From assembly GCF_045865695.1 (NCBI RefSeq), contig NZ_BAACAP010000249.1, positions 62,001 through 126,000 of the forward strand: a DNA stretch of 64,000 nt. The letters are read 5' to 3'. The translations under genes were made by a program, and so were the position numbers. The DNA comes from Scytonema sp045865695 (GTDB taxonomy: Bacteria > Cyanobacteriota > Cyanobacteriia > Cyanobacteriales > Nostocaceae). Under the pieces are notes generated by a model. The model saw only the letters and a list, made by a program, of their open reading frames with translations. It did not search any database and was not told the origin of the DNA. This document shows positions 25,190 through 33,598 of this stretch, piece by piece. Position 1 is the first letter of the stretch. Every line of letters begins with the position of its first letter.

Positions 25190-26314
25190 TTAGTTGTTGT
25201 GAGATGTTTTACGTACTCGTGCATCAGAAACAAACCCCGTCTGTTTGAGCAGCAGCCCTAGCTTTGCGTGAGGAAGTTTCGTGTCCTTGTTTTGATTTCC
25301 CCACATATCAGAAAAAAAGTCTTGCATCAGCGTAATGATGCTGCGGTATTTGACGATGCTGGCAACGTAGAACTCATCTAAATTCAAATCCCCATCAGCA
25401 TGTATCTGCTCGATATTGTCGAGTAATACAGCTCCCACTTCATAAAGTTCTAAGCCTTCTTTTATGCCATATTTTTTCATGATCTTGCGTTTCTCGTCCT
25501 CCGAACATGAATCATAGGGCGATCGAATCAGGTGCCCAAGATTCCGCAAGACTTCTCCGTAATCGTAAAATGCGTTCTGCTCAAAGAAAGACTCTTCATC
25601 TTTGGTCAACATGAAACTCTTGTCCAGCACCAAACCAAAATCGGTCAAGTATGTTTGCTGTCCATCGGTGAGAATGTTGCGAAAATGCGCGTCGAAGTGG
25701 ATAATTTCCTTCGTCCTCAAAAAGTCAATGGTTGTGCGTACATCCTGAAGGGGTTTCTGAAGTTTATTGGGGTTTAAGCGCAGCCATGTTTCCAGAATAT
25801 GCGGTATGTACTCTAGAAACAGAACCAACTCATGGTTTGCGTTCGCTCTATCTAACACATAAGCTCGGACGTTTGCATTATTGCCCCATTGTTCCATATC
25901 CACATCCGCACGCCACCCGGAGAACGGAATAATCCGATAATGGTACATCAGTGGGAAAGTGGCGATCTCCCCCTCCAATACCCAATTAGTTGTCTTGATA
26001 TGGGTTACGAGTTCACGGAAGACCCCAAAACCAGGGCCTGGGGTACCTATGCCGTAGTTATAAGAAGTTGGCAGATCGTAGAGGTTTTTGGTAGAGAACA
26101 GGTTGTCATATTCCATGTTCGTAACCGGAACGCGCTTTACAAACACCTTGAATTGCCCAAGGACAATGGTGTGATTCATCCCCCAACCCGTACTAGACTC
26201 ATTCGACTCACTATTGTCAAACAGAGAACGCAATTGTGCATTATCCAACCCAGCAATTTGTGAACTGAGCTTGAAGTACCTCTTCCTTCTAAGTTCTATA
26301 TAATCCTTAGCCAT
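25190..26314 (-). CDS. Protein-kinase-fold protein of unknown substrate
   Basis: I start the 374-residue protein at MAKDYIELRRKRYFK, which follows GGGGGA closely; the frame is open 31 codons further. A kinase fold is indicated by a lysine in KVFVKRVP, a glutamate in VFRELVTHI, the catalytic loop IIHFDAHFRNIL and the metal-binding TDFGLVLD. The loop is HxDxHxxN rather than the usual HRD form, as in aminoglycoside-phosphotransferase-like and related atypical kinases. The C-terminal 130 residues are helical. The end is uncertain: another frame overlaps the last 15 codons and continues to about 25048, so a frameshift or rearrangement could have altered the tail. Confidence 0.72.
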   Translation of the reverse strand: MAKDYIELRRKRYFKLSSQIAGLDNAQLRSLFDNSESNESSTGWGMNHTIVLGQFKVFVKRVPVTNMEYDNLFSTKNLYDLPTSYNYGIGTPGPGFGVFRELVTHIKTTNWVLEGEIATFPLMYHYRIIPFSGWRADVDMEQWGNNANVRAYVLDRANANHELVLFLEYIPHILETWLRLNPNKLQKPLQDVRTTIDFLRTKEIIHFDAHFRNILTDGQQTYLTDFGLVLDKSFMLTKDEESFFEQNAFYDYGEVLRNLGHLIRSPYDSCSEDEKRKIMKKYGIKEGLELYEVGAVLLDNIEQIHADGDLNLDEFYVASIVKYRSIITLMQDFFSDMWGNQNKDTKLPHAKLGLLLKQTGFVSDARVRKTSHNN

Positions 26315-26793
26315 TTTCCCCCGTCCAGCCACAGCATGAGAAACTGCATGAATAAAATAAATACGAGCAGTAGAGTGAATCGCCTCAATTTTGAACAAAA
26401 GATTCAATATTCCGGTGTTGTGCGCTTATTTGCTAGTTTGTGCAATGTTGGCTGAAAAGCTTGTGAGAACTGCATTTGAATGTGTAGGAAACCTCCTGGC
26501 GGCTGTTATCATCAACAGTTTGAGAAAGTCAATTCAGAAATTGGGTATTAGATTCCACAAGTACTTCAATACGATCTAAGCGGTTGGGATCTGAATAAGT
26601 CATAGTTATTGATACTCTACACTCATTGTTAACAGAGAGCGCATTAAGTATTACTGTTGTAGTACTACTGAAAGCGCCAAAAGCTTCAACATTCTCATCA
26701 TTTAGTCTAAAGCGTCTCCCAAGGAGAGGGTTAAGACTGCTAAATTGGATAAGTGTGCTGCTTGACAACTTACCAACGGGAAGAGATGTTTTT
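26315..26793. other. Divergent intergenic region of about 480 bases
   Basis: It lies between the minus-strand kinase and the plus-strand coiled-coil/TPR gene and should contain both promoters. Open frames on both strands overlap here, but none shows a family motif or a good ribosome site. I see nothing else. Confidence 0.4.
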
Positions 26794-29547
26794 ATGAAGA
26801 GCCAAAATCCAATTGTCTTCACCTTACTGTTGAGAAGCGCTATTGTCTTTTCACCTGTTTTATTGTCAGTTGGTGTTGCTAGTGCTCAGAGATCGCCATC
26901 TTCCTCCTCAGAAGTAGCGCCTGCTCCCCTGGTCTTGAGTCAAAATCGGGGACAAGGAGTGCAATGGTCAGAAGAACAACGTTCCTTTGTGCGTACAACT
27001 ATACTACTTAATGTATGGCTTGGTATACTGACTCTTATTCCGGTAACAACGATCGCTTCACTCCTGCTCTTAAGACGAGCAGCAATCCGTGCAATTGTGG
27101 ATAAAGCCATGGAACGGCTAGAGGGACTCGAAGAGTTAGAAAAACAACTAGTCACTGTAAAGCAAGAATCACAAAAACTGATATACGAAATTAAAAATGT
27201 TTCCTCTGAATTAGAGAAGGAAGCGGAAACTCTGCAACAAAAAATCAAAATAGAACAAGAAAGTTTATCTAAGGTTCCATTAGAAGTTTCTCAATCTAAA
27301 GAATATATACTAGCGGAACTAACAGTTTTAGTTCAAAAATCTCAACAAGAAGTACAAACTTTAGAATCGGAATTTGCTTCTTACTTATCTGAATTTGAAT
27401 CTCAAGCTCAACACAAGAAAAATATAACTTTAAATAATTTAGGTGAATTGGAATCTGAACTAGAATCTCAACTTGTTGAGATGAAGTCGGGAGTACAACA
27501 GGAAAGAGATATTGCTCTTGAAGATTTGGCAAGAAGTCGGTCGGAGTTTTCGTCTCAAATCTCTGAATTACATTTAGACTCAGAACAAAGAAAGAAGAAT
27601 ATTTTAGAAAATATGGAGCAATTACAAAGAGAATTTGTTGCTCAATTGATAGAGTTAAAATCGGGAGTACGACAGGAAAAAGAGATTGCCCTTGAAGATT
27701 TGGCAAAATCTCAGTCGGAGTTGACATCTCAAATTTCCAATATACATTCAGATACAGAACAATACAGAGATCGAGTTCTGGCAAATTTGGAGCAATTGCA
27801 GGGAGAATTTGCTTCTCAATTGACAGAGTTAAAGTCAGGAATAGAACAGCAAAAAGATGTCGCACTTGAAGATTTGGCAAAATATCAGTCAGAGTTTGTT
27901 TCTCAAATTTCTGGATGGTATTCAGATACAGAACAACGCAGGAATCAACTTCTGGCAAATTTAGAGCAATTGCAAATAGAATTCGCTTCTCAGTTGACAG
28001 AGCTAAAGTCAGGAATAGAACAGCAAAAAGGTATTACCCTTGAGGATTTGACCAAATCTCAGTCGGAGTTGACATCTCAAATTTCCAACATGCATTCAGA
28101 TACGGAAAAACACAGAGATCGAGTTCTGTCAAACTTGGAGAGATTACAAACAGAATTTGCTTCTCAACTTTCTGAATTAAAAGTTGGTGCTCAAAACCAA
28201 ACAAAGGTAACTCATGACAGCTTAATAGATTTGGAAAACCAACTGAAGTCTTATGCAACAGGATTTGAGTTTGATATAGAACAACAGAAAGAGAAAGTTA
28301 TTGAAAGTTTAAAGCAGTTGCGAACGGAATTTGCCTCGCAAGTTTCTAAGTTGCGGATAGATGCCCAACGGAGACAACAAATTATTCTAGAAGATTTAGA
28401 AAAATCGGGAAGTGAATTGACTTCTCAATTCTCGGAACTACAGAAAGACGCTCAACAAGAAAAAGCGATCGCTCTGGAAAAGCTAGAAAAATTAGAATCA
28501 GAATTTGTTTCTCAACTTTCTGAATTACAGAAAGATGCTCTACAAAGAAAAGATGAACTTCTCGAACAGATATCTGATGCAGCTTCTGGTGCGATAAGCC
28601 GGGTACGGCTTGCGCCAAGGGCGATAGCCGGGTACGGCTTGCGCTTCGCGATCGCAGAACCTGTAAAATCTGTGGTTGAGAAAAAAGCAGCGGAAGAAGT
28701 ACAGCAGATATTGCAACAACCGCAAGAGATAAATAATGAAGTTATCCCTGAAGTCAGTTCAGAACCTATTAGCGATAAGCCGGGTACGGCTTGCGCCAAG
28801 GGCGAACGCATCATTGAAATAGTTCCAGCACCTACTGACACTCAAGCGGATTCTCAAGTAGAAGATTATATCAAACAGGGAGAAATTCTTTTTGCTCAAA
28901 AGAACTATGAAGATGCACTTGCTACTTATAACCAAGCAATTGAGATTCAACCAAACAATCCTGCTGCTTGGTTAAACCGAGGTATGACTTTAGGAAGACT
29001 AAAACAATACAGAGAAGCAATTGATTCTTACGAGCAAGCTTTGAAACTTAAGCCCGATTACCACCAAGCTTGGGTTGATGTAGGTGTAGCACTGGGATAC
29101 TTGGGAAGACATAAGGAAGCTTTGACTGCTTTTAAAAAAGCTACGCGAGTTAAACCCGATGATGGAGTCGCTTGGTTCAACCGGGGTCTGGCGTTGCAAG
29201 AGTTGGAACAAGATGAGGATGCAGTTGTTTGTTTTGATAAAGCCATCAAATTTAAGCCAGACTCTCATAAAGCTTGGAATAACCGAGGTTACTCTCTCGT
29301 TATGCTTGGGCGAGATGATGAAGCAATAGAAAGCTTCGATAAGGCATTGGAAATTAAACCAGATTATGCCAACGCCTACTATAACAAAGCTATCTGTTTT
29401 GCAATGCAGCGGCAGGTAGAATCATCTATAGAAAATTTACAACAAGCAATTAACCTCAATCCTACCTTGAAGGAACAAGCAGCCGGTGACATAGATTTTG
29501 ATGACATTGCGGCTGATAAGCGTTTCCAAAAGTTAATCGGGGATTGA
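26794..29547 (+). CDS. Membrane-anchored coiled-coil protein with C-terminal TPRs
   Basis: The start giving MKSQNPIVFTLLLRSAIVFS follows GGGAAGAGA and opens a signal peptide ending VASA; a longer frame exists but hides it. A second membrane segment (NVWLGILTLIPVTTIASLLLL) comes at about residues 70-95. Then about 530 residues of coiled coil are built from a 29-residue unit, visible as LEDLAKSQSELTSQISN alternating with LEQLQGEFASQLTELKSG. Five tetratricopeptide repeats follow (about 690-890), as in NPAAWLNRGMTLGRLKQYRE, and a tail DIAADKRFQKLIGD. The layout suggests a long stalk holding a protein-binding TPR domain. Repeat-derived residues interrupt the linker at 28591-28656 and 28772-28806. 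Confidence 0.8.
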   Translation: MKSQNPIVFTLLLRSAIVFSPVLLSVGVASAQRSPSSSSEVAPAPLVLSQNRGQGVQWSEEQRSFVRTTILLNVWLGILTLIPVTTIASLLLLRRAAIRAIVDKAMERLEGLEELEKQLVTVKQESQKLIYEIKNVSSELEKEAETLQQKIKIEQESLSKVPLEVSQSKEYILAELTVLVQKSQQEVQTLESEFASYLSEFESQAQHKKNITLNNLGELESELESQLVEMKSGVQQERDIALEDLARSRSEFSSQISELHLDSEQRKKNILENMEQLQREFVAQLIELKSGVRQEKEIALEDLAKSQSELTSQISNIHSDTEQYRDRVLANLEQLQGEFASQLTELKSGIEQQKDVALEDLAKYQSEFVSQISGWYSDTEQRRNQLLANLEQLQIEFASQLTELKSGIEQQKGITLEDLTKSQSELTSQISNMHSDTEKHRDRVLSNLERLQTEFASQLSELKVGAQNQTKVTHDSLIDLENQLKSYATGFEFDIEQQKEKVIESLKQLRTEFASQVSKLRIDAQRRQQIILEDLEKSGSELTSQFSELQKDAQQEKAIALEKLEKLESEFVSQLSELQKDALQRKDELLEQISDAASGAISRVRLAPRAIAGYGLRFAIAEPVKSVVEKKAAEEVQQILQQPQEINNEVIPEVSSEPISDKPGTACAKGERIIEIVPAPTDTQADSQVEDYIKQGEILFAQKNYEDALATYNQAIEIQPNNPAAWLNRGMTLGRLKQYREAIDSYEQALKLKPDYHQAWVDVGVALGYLGRHKEALTAFKKATRVKPDDGVAWFNRGLALQELEQDEDAVVCFDKAIKFKPDSHKAWNNRGYSLVMLGRDDEAIESFDKALEIKPDYANAYYNKAICFAMQRQVESSIENLQQAINLNPTLKEQAAGDIDFDDIAADKRFQKLIGD
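28591..28656. repeat. In-frame palindromic repeat inside the TPR protein gene
   Basis: Two units of GCCGGGTACGGCTTGCGC, separated by CAAGGGCGATA, end in a HIP1-like TTCGCGATCGC. They encode SRVRLAPRAIAGYGLRFAIA. The same unit returns at 28772-28806 in this gene and, in the antisense direction, at 20577-20615 in another gene. Confidence 0.8.
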
Positions 29548-29626
29548 GGCATTTGTACGATCGAGCCTCTGCTATTGCAAAAACTGTGCTAAAATTACCC
29601 AATAGAAAACAAAACGGTTATTTGAA

Positions 29627-30790
29627 TTGCCAGATCTGTCCCAAACCTTGCCTCTTAACAGTAATCCCCTGCAGAGCAGTGGACTTGAAGCCATACAACA
29701 GACCAAATCTTGTTTAGTGCCACCTGAAACCATTATTTCGGAGGGATATAAGCAAGCATTTGCAAGCTACAAAATTAGTACAGAGCTTCAACCATTACTG
29801 TTACATGGCGATGCCTTGACTGTTTTGTGCCATTTACCAGATGCTTGTATTGATTTTGCCATGACTTCGCCCCCCTATTGGGGAAAACGTGAGTACGAGA
29901 ACGGCGGCATTGGCTTAGAAGATAATTACTTGGACTATGTAAAACATCTTTGCGCCGTTTTCCTAGAACTAAAGCGCGTCTTGAAACCAAAAGGATCTTT
30001 CTGGCTGAATCTAGGCGACACCTATAATGGCAAAAGCTTGGTTGGTATTCCTTGGCGCGTAGCATTCGAGCTTACCGATAAACAAGGCTGGCTTCTGCGT
30101 AATGATGTTATATGGAACAAGCTTAAAGGAGGCATGAATAACAGTAAAGATCGGCTGGGAAATGTTCATGAGAACATTTTTCATTTTGTGAAGCAGGCAA
30201 AAGGTTACTACTACAATGCTGATGCGATAAGGTCTAAACCCCGCGAAGCAAAAGTAGTAAATGGCGCAGTTATTTCTGCAACAGGTGTTTCTGGTGTTCG
30301 TTACAAGAGACAGATTGAATTATCTACTTCCCTCACGCCTGTTGAGAAGAAAGCTGCTTTAGAAGCATTGGAAACCATGCTTGCAAATGTTGCATCGGGA
30401 CAGGTTTCTGATTTTAGGATGATTATTAGAGATCGACAGCGTACAACCCATTCCAATAGTACAAAGGTTTCTGGTCGGGCAAAGGAACTACAGGACAAGG
30501 GATATTATTTTCTCAAATACCACCCAAACGGAAGTAAACCTGGCGACGTATGGACAATTATTCCCGAAGACACCCAAAGGCGGAAAGCGCATTTTGCACC
30601 ATATCCTCTCGATCTCTGCCGTATTCCCTTGCTCGCTACCTGCCCTGACGGTGGTGTTGTACTAGACCCATTTGCGGGTACGGGCACAACACTAGAAGCG
30701 GCTAAGAACCTGAATCATAAATCAATTGGGATAGATATTTCACGCCGTTATCTAGAACTCTGCAAGCAAAGGTGTAACACAGACCTATGA
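29627..30790 (+). CDS. DNA methyltransferase of a NotI-family type II system
   Basis: The 387-residue protein carries the catalytic motif TSPPYW (residues 80-85) before the AdoMet motif DPFAGTGTT (347-355), an order typical of the beta class. SPPY rather than NPPY or DPPY points to N4-cytosine methylation. Other conserved parts are SFWLNLGDTYNGKSLVGIPW and WLLRNDVIWNKLKGG. The start is a TTG, the only plausible one before the catalytic region, so the N-terminus is uncertain. Its stop overlaps the start of the restriction gene by four bases, which indicates a translationally coupled restriction-modification pair. Confidence 0.85.
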   Translation: MPDLSQTLPLNSNPLQSSGLEAIQQTKSCLVPPETIISEGYKQAFASYKISTELQPLLLHGDALTVLCHLPDACIDFAMTSPPYWGKREYENGGIGLEDNYLDYVKHLCAVFLELKRVLKPKGSFWLNLGDTYNGKSLVGIPWRVAFELTDKQGWLLRNDVIWNKLKGGMNNSKDRLGNVHENIFHFVKQAKGYYYNADAIRSKPREAKVVNGAVISATGVSGVRYKRQIELSTSLTPVEKKAALEALETMLANVASGQVSDFRMIIRDRQRTTHSNSTKVSGRAKELQDKGYYFLKYHPNGSKPGDVWTIIPEDTQRRKAHFAPYPLDLCRIPLLATCPDGGVVLDPFAGTGTTLEAAKNLNHKSIGIDISRRYLELCKQRCNTDL

Positions 30791-31698
30791 GCAAGGTTGT
30801 TGACCTTTTTGGCAATTCCACTACCAACGCTAGTTTAAACTGGTCCAAGATTGTTGCGGCTCAGCATTGCCCCTACATTAACAAACGATGTTATAAGACT
30901 CGTAAGAGCGATCCAGACACCTCGATAGGTACTTGTATTGTACTTTATGGTAAACCACCAGCGTCTCTAATAATTTGCCCTTCCCGCTTACTAGAACGCC
31001 GTCAGATATTCACGGATTGCTTTCATTTGCTGACAATGCATGAACCAGGTAATGAATTACACATTATATCGGAAATTTCGATACCAGGTGGAAATGTTGA
31101 TTACTTCCTCGTTTCAGTTAAAGACGGAAAGGTAAAAGACTTTGCTGGGATTGAAGCGCAAACGCTTGATACTACTGGAACTGTGTGGCCTGAGCGTCAG
31201 AGGTTACTCAAAGAACTAGGAATACCCCGTTCTGACAATGCCGAAGACTCTAATAAATCATTTGGCATAAATTGGAAGATGACTGCTAAAACTATCTTAG
31301 TACAGATGCATCACAAGATTCAGACTTTTGAGCACGTCCATAAAAAGCTTGTACTGATTGTCCAAAATAAATTACTCAATTACATGAAGCGAGAATTTAA
31401 TTTTGGTCATCTGCACAATCCTGTAGCCATTGGGGACTCCATGCACTTCCATTCTTACCGTATGGATAAGCAGCCTGACAAATCATACAAGCTTGCTCTT
31501 GAGACTCGTCTAAGTACTGATGCTGATGGAATGGCAACTTATTTAGGGCTTCAAACAGAAGCACGGGTCGAGTTGCAAATCATTATAAATGCGCTTCAAG
31601 AGAAAATATCGGCGAATACCTTGTTCTCTCCTTTTTCTATTCCTACAGATACATCTTTAGCACCACCTATAGACGACAATATCAATCTTGAAGAATAG
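30787..31698 (+). CDS. NotI-family restriction endonuclease
   Basis: The 303-residue protein resembles the NotI family. The N-terminal part has four cysteines (28, 35, 50, 64) in QHCPYINKRCYKTRKSD, GTCIVLYG and IICPSRLLERR, matching the iron-binding Cys4 site described for NotI. The probable nuclease core has Asp105 in GGNVDYFLV and Glu123-x-Gln125 in GIEAQTLD, the variant PD-ExQ motif of that family. The companion methyltransferase overlaps by ATGA. The recognition site cannot be read from sequence; NotI itself cuts a rare GC-rich octamer. The gene appears intact. Its last codons overlap an antisense Uma2 remnant. Confidence 0.82.
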   Translation: MSKVVDLFGNSTTNASLNWSKIVAAQHCPYINKRCYKTRKSDPDTSIGTCIVLYGKPPASLIICPSRLLERRQIFTDCFHLLTMHEPGNELHIISEISIPGGNVDYFLVSVKDGKVKDFAGIEAQTLDTTGTVWPERQRLLKELGIPRSDNAEDSNKSFGINWKMTAKTILVQMHHKIQTFEHVHKKLVLIVQNKLLNYMKREFNFGHLHNPVAIGDSMHFHSYRMDKQPDKSYKLALETRLSTDADGMATYLGLQTEARVELQIIINALQEKISANTLFSPFSIPTDTSLAPPIDDNINLEE

Positions 31699-31894
31699 CA
31701 CTCAACAAAAAAAGATACACATTGGCTGCAGCTATAAAAGGAGCAGGTAGTACGCGGGTGCTATATAGTGGTTCCACGAGGAGTCGTTGCTGCTTTTCTG
31801 ACTGAAAGTTGTCCACTGGGGTATCATCCTCAATGACTAGGTCGTTAATGTCAGGGATAGCGATTTCTTCTATGTCAAACAACTGCTAAGACAT
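31682..31894 (-). pseudogene. Uma2 (DUF820) N-terminal remnant A
   Basis: From an ATG the minus strand reads MS, a TAG, then QLFDIEEIAIPDINDLVIED and VDNFQSEKQQRLLVEPLY, up to PFIAAANV. This is the N-terminus of a common cyanobacterial Uma2-type protein. Codon 3 is an amber stop. Just after AANV the resemblance ends and the frame closes within the NotI-family gene on the other strand. It is a dead fragment. A close relative sits at 52463-52645. Confidence 0.75.
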
Positions 31895-32461
31895 GGTGAT
31901 ATCGGGGTAACTTAAACTATCCTACTCCCTTAGAACTGGCTCAGGGAATAGTTTCTTTCTGGATACCCTTCAAGCAAAGACATGGGTATCACTATAGCTT
32001 GGTTCTGTTTAACAAATTTCACGGAATTCCCCATCCGCCATGCGGTGGACTAGTTGATATTCATAAATACATAATTTTAGTAAACTTAGCGGGGATCGGA
32101 GCTTTCACTAAAGAATTTCAAGATAAAGACTTTATGAACAAGATTAATATCTATTGCAGGTCAATTTTTCCTTGCATATAATTAATGATAAAGGTGTATG
32201 AAAAGAGCACCGAAAGAAAAGAGGACAAAGAACAAGGTTAAATAAACTTAAACGCTATCTAAATTCAAAAGTTAAGAAACTTTAACTTTTGCCAAGTGAA
32301 TCTGACAGTTTGAGCGGTTTAACCATCAATACAGTTGAGCATCACTTATAACTATTTGCTCTGCGAAAATTTTTTATTGATGGCAAAAACGTATGAATTG
32401 TGACTGAATTTTTTGATTTTGGGTCTGACTATAGAGCCAACCCTGATTTTTTAAGTGTTAA
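31895..32461. other. Intergenic region of about 570 bases
   Basis: No gene is convincing here; a 60-codon frame at 31999 has no ribosome site or family motif. There is a hairpin at 32266-32291 (CAAAAGTTAAG pairing with CTTTAACTTTTG, one bulge). The last 150 bases should hold the promoter of the dioxygenase gene. Confidence 0.4.
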
Positions 32462-32490
32462 CTTGGCTACTTAAAGTTAAGCCAAGGAGG
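32462..32490 (+). promoter_or_regulatory. Leader hairpin overlapping the dioxygenase ribosome-binding site
   Basis: CTTGGCT (32462-32468) can pair with AGCCAAG (32480-32486) around an 11-base loop. The strong ribosome site AAGGAGG (32484-32490) begins inside the right arm. Folding would partly hide it, so translational control is conceivable. This rests on base pairing by eye only. Confidence 0.4.
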
Positions 32491-32498
32491 ATAATCAT

Positions 32499-33182
32499 AT
32501 GTTGGAATTAAGACAAGAAGTTTTTGATTGCATCACGAGCTATGCTTTGGACAGTATTGCAGCTGTTAACGTAGACAACATAAAGCCGTTTTATAATAAT
32601 CTGCCTATAGATCCATATATAAAAGATAATTACCGCTTGAGGCGCTTATCTCATTTCAAGGTTACCGAAGAGGGTTTAGTCAAATTACCTCATAGAGCTT
32701 TATATCAGGCAAAAAAATACAATCCTTTGCTGGGTAATGTCGTTAGAGAGTTTGCAGAACTTGAGGATGAACTCATCAAGGTTGAGGACTTCCAAAGAAT
32801 TGTCTTGGAATTTTTTGAGTTCTGTAAAATTTGCTCGAGTTATACAGAAGTTGCAGTTCATCAAATTAGAACCGTTGCTTACCCAGAAAAAGTGGGAAAT
32901 CCAGCACCTGAGGGAATTCACAGAGACGGAGTTGATTTGATTGGAATTTTTGCGGTGAATAGAGAGGGAATTGAAGGAGGCGAAACTCATCTCTATAAAT
33001 CTAAGAGCGACAACCCAATTTTTAACAAAATTCTCAATCCTGGAGAATTGCTGGTGTTTAGCGATCGCAACTTATTCCACTTTACGACGGCTATCAAAGC
33101 ACTCTCTGCGGAAAATGGCGTGAGGGATGTGTTTGTGATAACTTGTCCGGGGTTAAATCCTGAGGATAATAAAGGGGATTAG
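32499..33182 (+). CDS. 2OG-Fe dioxygenase (isoleucine-hydroxylase-like, PF10014 type)
   Basis: The 227-residue protein fits the 2-oxoglutarate/Fe(II) dioxygenase family that includes L-isoleucine 4-hydroxylase. The iron ligands are His141-x-Asp143 in PEGIHRDGVDLIG and His194 in RNLFHFTTAI. Arg209 in NGVRDVFVITC is a likely 2-oxoglutarate ligand. Other family marks are GGETHLYKSKS and NPGELLVFSDR. The start follows AAGGAGG. It faces the same way as the PLP-enzyme gene 417 bases downstream. A role in hydroxylating a free amino acid is inferred from the family. The last codons (GGGGATTAG) fall at the edge of a short repeat. Confidence 0.8.
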   Translation: MLELRQEVFDCITSYALDSIAAVNVDNIKPFYNNLPIDPYIKDNYRLRRLSHFKVTEEGLVKLPHRALYQAKKYNPLLGNVVREFAELEDELIKVEDFQRIVLEFFEFCKICSSYTEVAVHQIRTVAYPEKVGNPAPEGIHRDGVDLIGIFAVNREGIEGGETHLYKSKSDNPIFNKILNPGELLVFSDRNLFHFTTAIKALSAENGVRDVFVITCPGLNPEDNKGD

Positions 33183-33598
33183 GGACTGGGGATTGGCGAT
33201 TGGGTGCTCCCATTGGGGATAGAATCCAAAGACCGGAGCGGGAAATTTAGTCTAAGCAAAACTTTCCCAATCCAAAATCAAAAATCCAAAATGGTATTAT
33301 AAAATTTTACTAAAAGTCTAGAAAAATATAGGCTTTTATGCACAATCGATGGTAAATTAAAATTGAAAGTTCTCATGAAGAACCACCATCATAAAGATTA
33401 AGTAGACCTTAATCTAAAAGTAAAAGTAATCCTGACGGACAATAGTTCAGAGGGATAGGGGATGTCTGGTAGTACATCCAAGGCGACTGACACTTTTATT
33501 CAGGCGTGACTATGCCAAAAAAAGTGTTGCTTAAACCCGTGTGTAGTAGTCTGCCTATATTTGACTATGTAAAGCGGAACTATGAGGAGTATTCTACG
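33178..33598. repeat. Short-repeat cluster and leader before the PLP-enzyme gene
   Basis: GGGGATTAGGGACTGGGG and GATTGGCGATTGGG units begin at the dioxygenase stop and run to about 33212. CAATCCAAAATCAAAAATCC repeats follow near 33270. The remaining sequence to 33598 is AT-rich leader. A longer in-frame start of the next gene exists at 33506 (GTG), but its residues look non-coding. Confidence 0.6.

Noticed and set aside
26391..26822. Two short frames on opposite strands before the TPR gene
   Set aside because: They overlap each other and the signal-peptide region of the real gene; no motifs.
27296..27958. 220-codon minus-strand frame
   Set aside because: It is a shadow of the repetitive coiled-coil coding sequence on the plus strand.
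31999..32181. 60-codon plus-strand frame
   Set aside because: No ribosome site, no family resemblance, composition like surrounding non-coding DNA.
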